Assembly: GCA_029260755.1 (NCBI GenBank)
Contig: JAJDCQ010000071.1
Coordinates: forward strand, 1 to 52,289
DNA length: 52,289 nt
Source of the DNA: Planctomycetota bacterium
GTDB taxonomy: Bacteria > Planctomycetota > J058 > JAJDCQ01
Reading direction: 5' to 3'
In this document: piece after piece, positions 42,974 through 52,059 of the stretch
Numbering within the stretch: the stretch's first letter is position 1
Layout of the letters: the number at the start of each line of letters is the position of its first letter
Program-made: the position numbers and the translations under genes
The notes under the pieces: model-generated
Told to the model about the DNA's origin: nothing
Seen by the model: only the letters and a program-made list of their open reading frames with translations
Databases searched by the model: none

Positions 42974-44494
42974 ATGGAGCTCGCCCCCGAGCTCGTCGAG
43001 CGCCTCCACGCGGCCCGCCCCGAGGAGCTCGAGGAGCTGATCCTGACGATCGCCCTCGACCTCGCCGGCGCGAGCTCGGGCGCCCTCTTCGTCGAGGACG
43101 AGAAGCGCTCCGGCCTTCTGATGGAGTTCCACGTCGCCGAAGGCGTCCGCATCGAGCGCCCGGGCACCTTCCTCCGGAAGCGGACCGACGGCCGTCCCAA
43201 CGGGATCGCCTTCTGGGTCGCCGACCACAACGAGAGCTACAACTGCCGGGACGCCGACGCCGACCCGAACTACGCCCAGTACTTCAGCCCCTACAAGTCG
43301 ATCGTCGGCGTCCCGATGCCGTATCAGGACCGGGCGATCGGCGTGATCTCGGTCGCGAGCACCCGCCTCGCCGCGTTCGACGAGCACCACGTCGCCCAGC
43401 TCGCCGCCCTCGGCCGGGTCGCCGCGCGCTTCCTCCACCGCCTCCAGGTCTTCCGCGAGTGGCGCAAGGCGAAGGGCCAGGGGCTGATGATCAAGGGCCT
43501 CTCGCCGGGCTGGCGCGAGGCGGAGCGACGGATCGAGCGGTCGGCGCCGACCGACCTCCCCGTGTTGATCCGCGGCGAGAGCGGAACGGGCAAGGAGCTC
43601 GTCGCCCACTCGATCCACTTCAGCAGCCGCCGCCGCGACGAGCCGTTCGTGATCGTGAACTCGGCGGCGATCCCCGAGGCGCTCATCGAGAGCACCCTCT
43701 TCGGGCACGTGAAGGGGGCGTTCACCGGCGCGACCTACGGCAAGAAGGGTGAGATCGAGAAGGCGCGCGGCGGGACGCTCTTCCTCGACGAGATCGGCGA
43801 GCTGCCGCCGGCGCTCCAGGCGAAGCTCCTCCGGGTGCTCGAGAGCCGTGAGTTCAGCCCGGTCGGGAGCAACGAGAAGCCGAAGGTCGCGGACATCCGG
43901 CTCATCTGCGCGACGAACCGGCCGCTCGAACGGATGGCGGCCGAGGGCGGCTTCCGCGAGGACCTCTTCTTCCGGATCGGCGTGGTGACGATCAACCTGC
44001 CGCCGCTCCGGAGCTACCTGGCGGCGAACCTGCCGATCCTCCTCGAGACGTTCGTCTTCGAGGCGAGCCGCAAGCACGGCCGCGGGATCCGCGGCGTCAC
44101 CGACGCCGCGCGCGCGGCGATCGCCGCCCACGACTTCCCCGGCAACATGCGCGAGTTCCGCAACCTGATCGACCAGGCCGTCGTCCTGTGCGAGGGCGAC
44201 CGGCTCGACCTGGCCGACCTCCCGGCCGCCGTCCGGGAGAGCGCGGCGCGGGCGGCGCCCGACGCGGAGGCGGGCGATGCGCCGACCGGCGGCTCGACCG
44301 AGGAGGAGCGGGCCTGGCTCCCCTACGCCCAGGCGAAGGAGAGCGCGCTGCTCGGCTTCCAGCGCGACTACCTCACCCGCCTCCTCGACCGGTCGGGCGG
44401 CGACGTCACCCGCGCGGCGAGCCTCGCCGACGTGTCGGTCCCGAGCATCTACCGGCTCCTCAAGCAGGCCGGAATCCGGCGTCACTGGCGCTGA
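42974..44494 (+). CDS. GAF-domain sigma-54-dependent transcriptional activator
   Basis: A 506-residue enhancer-binding protein. N-terminal GAF domain (about 15-160: ASSGALFVEDEK, IVGVPMPYQDRAIGVISVAS) likely binds a small ligand. The AAA+ domain has Walker A GESGTGKE at 201-208, GAFTGA at 248-253, which contacts sigma-54, DEIGEL as Walker B at 272-277, and the arginine-finger region FREDLFFRIGVVTINLPPLR. The C-terminus (about 455-505) is a Fis-type helix-turn-helix. All functional residues are present, so it should remodel sigma-54 holoenzyme at its target promoters. A possible sigma-54 site and a palindrome precede it. Downstream, 49 nt away, is the PHP-domain gene. Targets are unknown. Confidence 0.93.
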   Translation: MELAPELVERLHAARPEELEELILTIALDLAGASSGALFVEDEKRSGLLMEFHVAEGVRIERPGTFLRKRTDGRPNGIAFWVADHNESYNCRDADADPNYAQYFSPYKSIVGVPMPYQDRAIGVISVASTRLAAFDEHHVAQLAALGRVAARFLHRLQVFREWRKAKGQGLMIKGLSPGWREAERRIERSAPTDLPVLIRGESGTGKELVAHSIHFSSRRRDEPFVIVNSAAIPEALIESTLFGHVKGAFTGATYGKKGEIEKARGGTLFLDEIGELPPALQAKLLRVLESREFSPVGSNEKPKVADIRLICATNRPLERMAAEGGFREDLFFRIGVVTINLPPLRSYLAANLPILLETFVFEASRKHGRGIRGVTDAARAAIAAHDFPGNMREFRNLIDQAVVLCEGDRLDLADLPAAVRESAARAAPDAEAGDAPTGGSTEEERAWLPYAQAKESALLGFQRDYLTRLLDRSGGDVTRAASLADVSVPSIYRLLKQAGIRRHWR

Positions 44495-44543
44495 GCACCG
44501 GCGGCGCTTACCCTCGCGTCGATCCCGAGCGAGGAGACCCGCC

Positions 44544-45809
44544 ATGCGCCGCGCACCGCTGACCGCCGCAGCCCCGTTCCTCCTGATCGCCGTGCTCGCC
44601 GGCGGCGTCCTCCTCGCCAGCGTCGGATCGTCCCGGCCCGAGGACGACGCGGAGACCGCGGGCGCCGCGCGCTGGTGGCGCGGCAACACGCACACCCACA
44701 CCCTGTGGAGCGACGGCGACGCCGCGCCCGAGGCAGTGATCGACCGCTACCGCGAGCTGCGTTACGACTTCCTCGTCCTGTCCGACCACAACCGCCTCCA
44801 GGACCGGGAGCGCTGGGTCCGCGTCGGCGAGGGGAAGAAGGATCGGGTCCGCCCGAAGACGCTCGCGGCGCTCCGCGAACGCTTCGGCGAGGACGCCGTC
44901 GCCGTCCGCGAGACGAAGGACGGCAAGACCGAGATGCGGCTGCGCACCCTCGAGCAGCTCCGCGAGCAGTTCGAGGGCGACGGCGACTTCATCCTGATCC
45001 AGGGCGAGGAGATCACCGACGAGTTCGAGAAACGCCCGATCCACCACAACGCGATCAACACGACCGAGCTCCTCCGGCCGCCCGGCGGCGAGTCGGTCCG
45101 CGAGGTGATGCAACGCACGATCGAGCTCGTGAACGCCCACGCGAAGAAGACCGGACGGCCGGTGCTCGTTCATCTCAACCACCCGAACTTCAAGTGGGCG
45201 ATCACGCCCGACGACGTAGCCCACGTCCTCGGCGAGCGCTTCTTCGAGGTCTACAACGGCCACCGCAGCGTCCACAACGAGGGCGACGCCGATCACCCGA
45301 GCATGGAGGCGACCTGGGACCACGTCCTGACCCTGCGCCTCGGCCCGCTCGGCGGCGAGCCGCTCTACGGCCTGGCGACCGACGACGCCCACGACGTGGT
45401 GAGCGGCGACCACTCGATCCCCGGCCGCGGCTGGGTCATGGTGCGGGCGGAGAAGCTCACCCCCGACGCGATCACCGCGGCGATGCTCCGCGGCGACTTC
45501 TACGCGAGCACCGGCGTCACCCTGACCTCGATCGAGAGCGACGAGACGAGCCTGACGGTGAAGATCGCCCCGGACGATGGCGTGACCTACACGACCCGCT
45601 TCATCGGCAGCCGCGTCGGCGAGGGCGGCATCACCGAGGCCGGCGTCGTGCTCCAGGAGTCGACGGGAACCGAGGCGACCTACCGCTTCACCGGCGACGA
45701 GCTCTACGTCCGGGCGACCGTCCTCTCCGACCGCGAGCACCCGCGCGCCTACGCCGAGGGAGACCTCGAGACGGCCTGGGTCCAGCCGGTCATCCCGAAG
45801 GCCCGCTGA
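44544..45809 (+). CDS. Exported PHP-domain metal-dependent hydrolase
   Basis: A 421-residue protein with an N-terminal membrane/signal segment (about 8-26) and a PHP (polymerase and histidinol phosphatase) domain. Seen: GNTHTHTLWSDG with metal ligands His50 and His52, LVLSDHNRL, ILIQGEEITD, HLNHPNFKW and ATDDAHDVV, the five metal-site motifs of PHP phosphoesterases. The rest is a C-terminal beta domain (about 300-420). The ATG at 44544 has a GAGGAG site upstream. It should act outside the cytoplasm on a phosphate ester or carbohydrate-phosphate. Its 3' end overlaps the convergent FHA gene by 20 nt. It may be cotranscribed with the activator gene. Confidence 0.82.
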   Translation: MRRAPLTAAAPFLLIAVLAGGVLLASVGSSRPEDDAETAGAARWWRGNTHTHTLWSDGDAAPEAVIDRYRELRYDFLVLSDHNRLQDRERWVRVGEGKKDRVRPKTLAALRERFGEDAVAVRETKDGKTEMRLRTLEQLREQFEGDGDFILIQGEEITDEFEKRPIHHNAINTTELLRPPGGESVREVMQRTIELVNAHAKKTGRPVLVHLNHPNFKWAITPDDVAHVLGERFFEVYNGHRSVHNEGDADHPSMEATWDHVLTLRLGPLGGEPLYGLATDDAHDVVSGDHSIPGRGWVMVRAEKLTPDAITAAMLRGDFYASTGVTLTSIESDETSLTVKIAPDDGVTYTTRFIGSRVGEGGITEAGVVLQESTGTEATYRFTGDELYVRATVLSDREHPRAYAEGDLETAWVQPVIPKAR

Positions 45810-47511
45810 CGGTCCCGCCGGCCGCCGCCGGCTCCTGGTCAACGACGGCGAGCGGGGTGGAGATCGGCTCGACCTCGTTGAGCAGGCCGAACAGCGTCCG
45901 GAACCGGCGCGAGCGCAGGCCGAGGGTCAGCTTGCCGTCTCCGGAAGCGTCGATGGCGACGGCATCGACGCCAGTGCAGAACTCGCAGATCGGCACCTGG
46001 ATCCTGTAGGTCGTCCGCGTCCCGCCGGACCGCTCGATGATCCCCCCCGTCGCCAGGCCGACGGCCAGATTCTTCGCCAGGTCGACCTCCACGACGTGGT
46101 CGGAGACCGTCATGCTCGTTCCGCAGGGGGCGAGGCAATAGCAGCAGACCGGCGGCAGGCGGAAGCCCCCCTCGGGCACGGCCACCTTGAGGACGGGACG
46201 CTCGACGGTGGCGTCCTCGGCGACGACGGAGGCGACTCCCTCCTTGGCCTCGACGAGCCGCCCGCACGGACAGCGCCGCGTCAGCGCCCGACCGGCCCCC
46301 AAACGAAGCACCCGCCCGCACCCCGCGGGGCAGGGCACCCGCGCGACGCTCGCGAACGACCGCGAGAAGAACACGAGCGCCGAGACCGCCGCGATCCCCG
46401 GGACGATGCACGCGAAGCCGCAGCCGGCGAGCTCGCGGAACGGCGAGCCCTTGTCCATGACGCCGCCGAGCACCCGGGCGAGGACGATGCTCCCGACCGC
46501 GATGGCCGCACAGACGAACGCCGCGACGATTCCCCCGGCCAGGCTCCCAGTCTTCTCGACGACCACCTTCGTCGGCTCGAACGTCTGCCCGGCCAGCCAG
46601 GCCTCCTCGGCGACTCGGTACGCCGCAGCCCAGTCCGCGGGCGCGACCTTCCCCTCGCCCACCAGCGCGACGCCGAGATCGTCGACCGGCTCGCTCGCCG
46701 CCTCTTCGGGAAGCTCGATACCCAGACCTCGCGACTCGAGCTCCTGGACGACGCGCGCCGCCGGCACGTCGCTCCGGAGGACGCCATCGTCGTCGAGGCG
46801 GTGCCGGACGAAGAGGGCCTCCACGTCGCCGAGCTTCACGACCGCGTGCTCTCCGAGCTCGCAGCCACCGCCGCCGTCGCCATCGAGGACCGCTCGACCA
46901 TCGACCTCGACGGGTCCACCGCCGACCGGGCCGATCGTGAGGTCCGTACCGGTGAACCGGATCGTCGCGTGGCGCTCTTCGATCGACGGATGGTCGATCG
47001 AGACGGCCACGTGCTCGCCCCGTCCGAGAACGACCTCCTCGCTCTCGACGGGCCACTCGCGCGCCTCGCCGCCGATCACCGCGACGAGGCGCGCCTCCGC
47101 GTTCCGGATCCAGCGGCCGCGACTCGTCTTCTTGGACGAGCCGAGCACCCTGTGGAGCTCACCGCCCGACGGCGCGGCGTCCGATGGGCTCGGCAAGTCG
47201 AGCAGCTGGAGGGTGAACGGCCCGATCTCGATCACGTTTCCCGAGGTGAGCTGAACGGTCCCTTCGCCGCCAATCGACCTCCCCTCGAGCGTCGTCGAGT
47301 TCTTCGGGTCGGCCTGGATGTAGTAGCGCCCGCGCTTGTTCGAGATAAGGGCGTGGCGAGTCCTGGCGACGGCGGGGTCGTCGAGGACGAGGCGGCTCGT
47401 CGGACTCCGCCCGATCGCGATGTGCTTCGCCTCGAGCGCTTCCTCCCGGACGAGCTCTCCGCCCTTCGAGATGCGTACGCGCGGTCCAGAAGACTGCTCT
47501 TCGTCGGTCAC
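45790..47511 (-). CDS. Double-FHA, two-TM, zinc-ribbon protein
   Basis: A 573-residue protein, GTG start preceded by GGGGGAT (sequence upstream to 47589 is not conserved-looking). Two FHA domains occupy about 20-110 (IAIGRSPTSRLVLDDPAVAR, RHALI) and 125-240 (VVLGRGEHVAVSIDHPSIEERHATI), which bind phosphothreonine. Two membrane helices follow (about 325-350, 370-390), then zinc-ribbon-like clusters CPAGCG...CPCG and CCYCLAPC...CEFC, and a C-terminal conserved-looking region with RTLFGLLNEVE. FHA modules read substrates of Ser/Thr kinases, and the window encodes two such kinases. Target and role are unknown. The 3' end overlaps the PHP gene by 20 nt. Confidence 0.8.
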   Translation of the reverse strand: MTDEEQSSGPRVRISKGGELVREEALEAKHIAIGRSPTSRLVLDDPAVARTRHALISNKRGRYYIQADPKNSTTLEGRSIGGEGTVQLTSGNVIEIGPFTLQLLDLPSPSDAAPSGGELHRVLGSSKKTSRGRWIRNAEARLVAVIGGEAREWPVESEEVVLGRGEHVAVSIDHPSIEERHATIRFTGTDLTIGPVGGGPVEVDGRAVLDGDGGGGCELGEHAVVKLGDVEALFVRHRLDDDGVLRSDVPAARVVQELESRGLGIELPEEAASEPVDDLGVALVGEGKVAPADWAAAYRVAEEAWLAGQTFEPTKVVVEKTGSLAGGIVAAFVCAAIAVGSIVLARVLGGVMDKGSPFRELAGCGFACIVPGIAAVSALVFFSRSFASVARVPCPAGCGRVLRLGAGRALTRRCPCGRLVEAKEGVASVVAEDATVERPVLKVAVPEGGFRLPPVCCYCLAPCGTSMTVSDHVVEVDLAKNLAVGLATGGIIERSGGTRTTYRIQVPICEFCTGVDAVAIDASGDGKLTLGLRSRRFRTLFGLLNEVEPISTPLAVVDQEPAAAGGTVSGPSG

Positions 47512-47613
47512 AGATCCCCCCTCACCAGTTGGCTCGGACTCCCAGGGCCGTAAGGAGCCACGGGCACCGCTTGCGACCGCGGAGAACATCCCACCATACC
47601 GCGTTCGAGGCGT

Positions 47614-48528
47614 CTACCTCGACAGCCGCGCCAACAGGTCGGCGTCATCCGGCAACAGCCCCGACGCCGGCAGCCGCCGGAGCAGCTCGCGCCATTCGCC
47701 CGACCCGTCGGCGAACGCTCGGTCGAGGTAGGCCTGCGCGTCGGCCTCGCGGCCCGCGTTGAGGAGCGCGACGCCGGTCCAGAACTCCATCTCGGCGCGG
47801 CCGCCGCCCGCCTCGAGGGCCGCGCCGAACTCGGCCAGGGCGGCGTCGGGGTCGTCGCGCTCCATCGCCGCGTCGCCGGCGTTCATCCGCTCGTAGGCAC
47901 GTTGAACGCCGAGGAGGCGGGCGAGCTCGTCGAGCGGCGCGGCGTGGTCGGGCACCGACAGCGAGAGCTCGCGGTCCTCCCACGGCTTGCCGGTCGATGC
48001 GGGCGCGGTCACGACGAGGGCGGCCGACTGTCGCCCGCGGATGTCGCCGCCGTGCGCCTCGGCGGCGCGGAGGGCGGCGAGGAGGCGGTCGGCGAGCTCG
48101 TCGGCCTCCGCGGCGACGAACGCGGCGACCATCGCCTCGGGGACGCCGTCGTGGCGCATCATGTTCGCCTGGGCCGAGAGGACCGTCCCGTCGGCGAGGG
48201 TCTCGGTCCGATCGCCCGCCCGGCCGATGCAGCGGGCGCCGGTGTGGACGGCGACGCCGCCCGCGGCGTCGATGATCGCCACCTGACGGAGGTCGCGCCC
48301 CTCATCGGCGGCGCGGAGCGCGTCGAGCGTCCGGACCGCCGAGTGACCGCCGCGAAGGAGCTGGAGCCCGAGCGGCCCGTAGCTCACCTCGACGAGGCTC
48401 TGGGTCGCCACCGCTCCGACGCCCGGCGACGCCCACGGGACGAGGCGACCGACGTCGAACCAGTGGCTTTGCACGGCGAGCCCGAACCGCCCGGTGGCGT
48501 GCTCGCGGGCGACGATCGAGTAGGTCAC
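47614..48528 (-). CDS. DUF1028 family protein with C-terminal TPR-like helices
   Basis: A 304-residue protein, GTG start that overlaps the preceding gene by 4 nt. Residues 1-200 are a DUF1028 domain (MTYSIVAREHATGRFGLAVQ, VPWASPGVGAVATQSLVEVSYGP, GARCIGRAGDR, LSAQANMM), related in fold to Ntn hydrolases, although the catalytic nucleophile of that fold is not established for this family. After about residue 225 a TPR-like pair (DPDAALAEFGAALEAGGGRA, FWTGVALLNAGREADAQAYL) follows, an arrangement also known in other DUF1028 proteins. No signal peptide. Coupled to the membrane-anchored gene at 48525-49022. Function unknown. Confidence 0.85.
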   Translation of the reverse strand: MTYSIVAREHATGRFGLAVQSHWFDVGRLVPWASPGVGAVATQSLVEVSYGPLGLQLLRGGHSAVRTLDALRAADEGRDLRQVAIIDAAGGVAVHTGARCIGRAGDRTETLADGTVLSAQANMMRHDGVPEAMVAAFVAAEADELADRLLAALRAAEAHGGDIRGRQSAALVVTAPASTGKPWEDRELSLSVPDHAAPLDELARLLGVQRAYERMNAGDAAMERDDPDAALAEFGAALEAGGGRAEMEFWTGVALLNAGREADAQAYLDRAFADGSGEWRELLRRLPASGLLPDDADLLARLSR

Positions 48529-49022
48529 GCATGCTCCTCCTTGGCCGCCGACGCCTTCTCCGAGGTGACCCCGCCGAGGAGCTCGACCCACGGATCGAGC
48601 TCGCGGAGCGACCACGCGGCCGAGTCGCGGTCGCCGCCCTCGTTGCGATAGACGAGCTTCAGCAGCTTCACGAGGGTCGTCTTGCCGAGGTGGCTCCTCG
48701 GCGTCTCGACGGCGTCGATGCGGTCGCGCGCGATCCGGACGATCTTGCGCGGCTTCCACATCACGAAGACGACCTCGTCGTCCGTCGCCGCGAGGATCCC
48801 GTTGCCGCGCATCTGCGCCACGCCGATCGACTCGACCCCGAAGAGGTTCGCCCCGTCGGCGACGAGGACCGTCGGCCGGCCTTCGAGGTAGCGATCGAGG
48901 TCGGCCTGAGCCTCCGCCCGCCACCGCCGCACGAACGTCGCCAGCGCCGCGAAGAAGATCGCGGCCGTGAAGACGACGAGGGCGAGGACGCCGCCGACGA
49001 TGAAAGGGACGCTGAGCTGCAT
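48525..49022 (-). CDS. Membrane-anchored PH-like hypothetical protein
   Basis: A 165-residue protein with an N-terminal membrane helix (about 7-30) and a cytoplasmic domain with the beta pattern GNGILAATDDEVVFVMWKPR, then VRIARDRIDAVETPRSHLGK, which recalls the bacterial pleckstrin-homology (PH-like) proteins with their LxxTDxRLxF and IPLxxIxxV signatures. The match is by pattern. It is translationally coupled to the DUF1028 gene by a GTGA overlap and divergent from the FAAL fusion with a 137-nt interval. ATG start. Confidence 0.55.
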   Translation of the reverse strand: MQLSVPFIVGGVLALVVFTAAIFFAALATFVRRWRAEAQADLDRYLEGRPTVLVADGANLFGVESIGVAQMRGNGILAATDDEVVFVMWKPRKIVRIARDRIDAVETPRSHLGKTTLVKLLKLVYRNEGGDRDSAAWSLRELDPWVELLGGVTSEKASAAKEEHA

Positions 49023-49074
49023 CGCGGCTGGCTCCCGGCCTGGGGGGTCGCGGCGAACGGGGCGAAGACCGCGA

Positions 49075-49103
49075 TTGTGCCCCGCGGGCCTCGCTGCTAC
49101 AAC
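49075..49103 (+). promoter_or_regulatory. Possible sigma-70-type promoter of the FAAL fusion
   Basis: ttgtgc (49075-49080) and tacaac (49098-49103) are separated by 17 nt. The -10-like tacaac matches TATAAT at 4 of 6 positions, the -35 only at 3 of 6. A GC-rich inverted repeat (ggggcctcaggcccc) follows in the leader. Confidence 0.3.
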
Positions 49104-49159
49104 GTTGGGGCCTCAGGCCCCTCCCGCGGGGAGGCGTCGGGGATCGTCCCACCGCCCGA

Positions 49160-52027
49160 GTGAGCAAACGACGCGTGACGACCGAGACGGCGACTCCCCC
49201 CCTCGTGGCCGACACCCCGCTGGGCTTCGACCCGGACGTCCTCGGCACGTTCAACGAGCTCATCCGGCTCCGCGCCGAGCAGAACCCGACCGAGCCGTTC
49301 GTCACCTTCCTCGCCGATGGCGACGCCGACGAGCGGAAGCTCTCGTTCGCCGAGCTCGAGACCCGGAGCCTCGCCGTGGCGGCGCTCCTCCGCGAGCGCG
49401 GCCTCGACCCGGGCGACCGCGTCCTCATCATGCTGGACAGCGGCCTCGAGTTCATCGTGACCTTCTTCGGGATCCTCCAGGCGGGGATGGTGCCGGTGCC
49501 GGTCTATCCGCCCGCCCGTCTCGCCCGCCTCGAGCACTACCTCCAGACGCTCGGCGCGATCCTCGAGGTCGCCCACTGCCGCGCCGGGATCGCCGACCGC
49601 CGCCTCGTCCCGCTCATCGCGCCGCGCCTCAAGAAGAGCCTCGTCCTGATCTCGGACACCGAGGTGAAGAGCGCGAAGGGGACGATCGAGCCCTACGCGG
49701 CGATGCCGTCCAGCCCCGGGTTCCTCCAGTTCACCTCCGGCACGACCTCGACCCCGCGCGGCGTCCTCCTCCTCCAGGACCAGATCCTCTACCAGGTGCG
49801 CGCCTACGTCGAGGCGCTCGACGCGCAGCCCGGCGTCGTCGCCGTGAGCTGGCTGCCGCTCTATCACGACCTCGGCCTCATCGGAAACGTCCTCGCCTGC
49901 CTCTACGCCCGGATCCACATCGTCCTGCTGACCCCGGTCACGTTCCTGAAGGACCCGATGACGTGGCTGCGCGCGATCACCCGGTACAAGGCGAGCTTCT
50001 CGGCGGCGCCCAACTTCGCCTACCAGATGTGCGTCCGGAAGCTCACCGATGAGCGCCTCCGCGAGGAGAAGATCGACCTCTCCTCGTGGATCAGCGCCGG
50101 CTCGGGCGGCGAGTGCGTCTCGATGGCGACGGTGAACGCGTTCCGCGAGAAGTTCGGGGCGTACGGGTTCTCGCCCGACGCGCCGAACACCAGCTACGGC
50201 CTGGCCGAGAACTGTCTCAGCGTGTCGATGCACCGGCACGGCGAGGCGCTCCGCAGCCTGAAGATCAGCCGCGACGCGCTCCAGCGCAACGAGGTCGCCG
50301 ACCCGACCAGCGAGGAGGACTCCTGGACGATCGTCAGCAACGGCCGCCCCCTCGAGCGGATGGCCGTCGAGATCGCCGGCCCCGACGACGCCTTCCTCGG
50401 CGACCGGGAGATCGGCGAGGTCTGGGTCCAGTCGCCGTCCCTCGCCGCTGGCTACCTCCACAACGGCGAGGCGACGGCGCGCACCTTCCCGGTCCGCGAC
50501 GGCGAGCGGTGGCTCCGGACGGGCGACCTCGGCTTCCTCGCCGACGGCGACGTCTACATCTGCGGCCGCGCGAAGGACCTGATGATCGTCCGCGGGCGGA
50601 ACTACCATCCGCAGGACCTCGAGGAGATCGCCGGCAAGGTCGACGGCGTCCGCGCCGGCAACGTCGCCGCCTTCTCGGTCGCCGACACCGAGGGCGAGAC
50701 CGAGCGGGCCGTCGTCGTCTGCGAGCTCGACGACCGGATCACCCGCGATCGCGAGACGATCGCGGCCGAGGTCGGCGAGGCGCTCACCGGCACCTTCCAG
50801 CTCGCCGCCGAGGTCGTCCTCGTCAAGAAGGGCTCGATCCCGAAGACGAGCAGCGGGAAGCTCCAGCGCAGCCTCACCAAGGAGAGCTACCTGCGAGGTG
50901 ATCTCGAGGCGCTCGCCGAGCCGGGCACCTTCGCGAGCCTCGCCCTGAAGCTGCGGCTCGGCCTCGCCGCCGCCGGCCAGAAGATCTCGAGCCCGTTCGG
51001 CCGCCGCGTCGACGCCGGGGGCGACGCCGCGCCATCGGACGGCGGCGTCGAGGTGCTCGACCCGCGGATCATCGAGGCGCTCCGCGCCGCGCGCCCCGAG
51101 CTCGCGACGCCCGAGCCGCGCCTCCGCGTCGACGCCCTCGGCCTCGGATCGATGGAGCTCATGGAGGTGTTCATGGCGCTCGAGCGCGTCTACGACGCGC
51201 ACGTCGACGACGCCGACTGGGGCGCGACGCAGACCCTGGGCGAGGTGCAGCGCCTCCTCGAGAAGAACGAGGGCTCCGGGCACCGACGCAAGGGATCGAA
51301 GGCGACCGACGAGAAGGACGCGACGCCGCTCTTCGTCCGCGCGCTGCTCCACGAGGACCCCGACGAGACGCGGGTGACCTCGTTCCGGCCGCCGATCACC
51401 GCGCCGCTCACGTTCGGATTCGCCCGCGTCTGCTCGAGCGTCTTCTGGCGCCAGAAGGTCTCGGGCCTCGAGAACCTCCCCGATCCGTCGGCCGGCAGCT
51501 TCATCCTCGCCGGCAACCACCAGACCTACATCGACGGCGCCTGGCTCCGGAACTCGATCGGCAAGGCCCACCGGTCGCGCATGGTCGCCATGAGCTGGGA
51601 GGGGCTGCCCACCTTCACCCGGTTCTTCCTCGGGCAGGTCGAGACGATCCCGATCGACCCCTACGGCAGCTTCCGCGGCGCGATGCGCGCCGGCCTGCGC
51701 GCGCTCGCCGGCGACCGCATCCTCCTGATCTTCCCCGAGGGGTCGCGCACCCACACCGGACGGATGAACGTCTTCCGCCCGGGCGTCGGGCTGCTGTCGC
51801 TCCTGAGCCAGCGCCCGATCGTGCCGTTCCGGCTGGTCGGTGGCTTCGAGATCTTCCCGCGCCACCGCGCCACCCCGCGCTTCTTCCGCTGGCGCCAGCG
51901 CCGCGGCGACCGCCTCGAGATCCGGTTCGGCGCGCCGATCGCGCCGCCCGCCCACGAGCCCGAGCACACCTGGAAGCAGGCGCGCGGGATCGTCGCCGAG
52001 GTCCGCCGGGCCGTCGAGGCGCTGTAG
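49160..52027 (+). CDS. Fused fatty-acyl-AMP ligase, acyl carrier protein and PlsC acyltransferase
   Basis: A 955-residue three-part protein. Residues 15-580 are a fatty-acyl-AMP ligase (FAAL) type adenylating domain: FTSGTTSTPRGV at about 191-202, SWLPLYHDLGLIGN, typical of FAALs, YGLAEN, WLRTGDLGFL, and RGRNYHPQDLE. Residues 625-700 form a small helical domain with LGLGSMELME, where Ser664 is in the position of the phosphopantetheine Ser of an acyl carrier protein. Residues 740-950 are a PlsC-type acyltransferase with NHQTYIDG (HX4D near 788) and FPEGSR near 858-863. The order suggests that a free fatty acid is activated, loaded on the carrier and passed to a glycerolipid acceptor within one polypeptide, at the membrane. 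GTG start. Confidence 0.9.
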   Translation: MSKRRVTTETATPPLVADTPLGFDPDVLGTFNELIRLRAEQNPTEPFVTFLADGDADERKLSFAELETRSLAVAALLRERGLDPGDRVLIMLDSGLEFIVTFFGILQAGMVPVPVYPPARLARLEHYLQTLGAILEVAHCRAGIADRRLVPLIAPRLKKSLVLISDTEVKSAKGTIEPYAAMPSSPGFLQFTSGTTSTPRGVLLLQDQILYQVRAYVEALDAQPGVVAVSWLPLYHDLGLIGNVLACLYARIHIVLLTPVTFLKDPMTWLRAITRYKASFSAAPNFAYQMCVRKLTDERLREEKIDLSSWISAGSGGECVSMATVNAFREKFGAYGFSPDAPNTSYGLAENCLSVSMHRHGEALRSLKISRDALQRNEVADPTSEEDSWTIVSNGRPLERMAVEIAGPDDAFLGDREIGEVWVQSPSLAAGYLHNGEATARTFPVRDGERWLRTGDLGFLADGDVYICGRAKDLMIVRGRNYHPQDLEEIAGKVDGVRAGNVAAFSVADTEGETERAVVVCELDDRITRDRETIAAEVGEALTGTFQLAAEVVLVKKGSIPKTSSGKLQRSLTKESYLRGDLEALAEPGTFASLALKLRLGLAAAGQKISSPFGRRVDAGGDAAPSDGGVEVLDPRIIEALRAARPELATPEPRLRVDALGLGSMELMEVFMALERVYDAHVDDADWGATQTLGEVQRLLEKNEGSGHRRKGSKATDEKDATPLFVRALLHEDPDETRVTSFRPPITAPLTFGFARVCSSVFWRQKVSGLENLPDPSAGSFILAGNHQTYIDGAWLRNSIGKAHRSRMVAMSWEGLPTFTRFFLGQVETIPIDPYGSFRGAMRAGLRALAGDRILLIFPEGSRTHTGRMNVFRPGVGLLSLLSQRPIVPFRLVGGFEIFPRHRATPRFFRWRQRRGDRLEIRFGAPIAPPAHEPEHTWKQARGIVAEVRRAVEAL

Positions 52028-52032
52028 CAGTA

Positions 52033-52059
52033 ATGCCTGGAGGTTAAGCTCCAGGGCAT
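52033..52059 (+). terminator. Stem-loop downstream of the FAAL fusion
   Basis: atgcctggag (52033-52042) pairs with ctccagggcat (52049-52059) with a single bulged G and a 6-nt loop, 6 nt after the stop codon. There is no clear T-run. It is the best terminator candidate for this gene. Confidence 0.5.
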
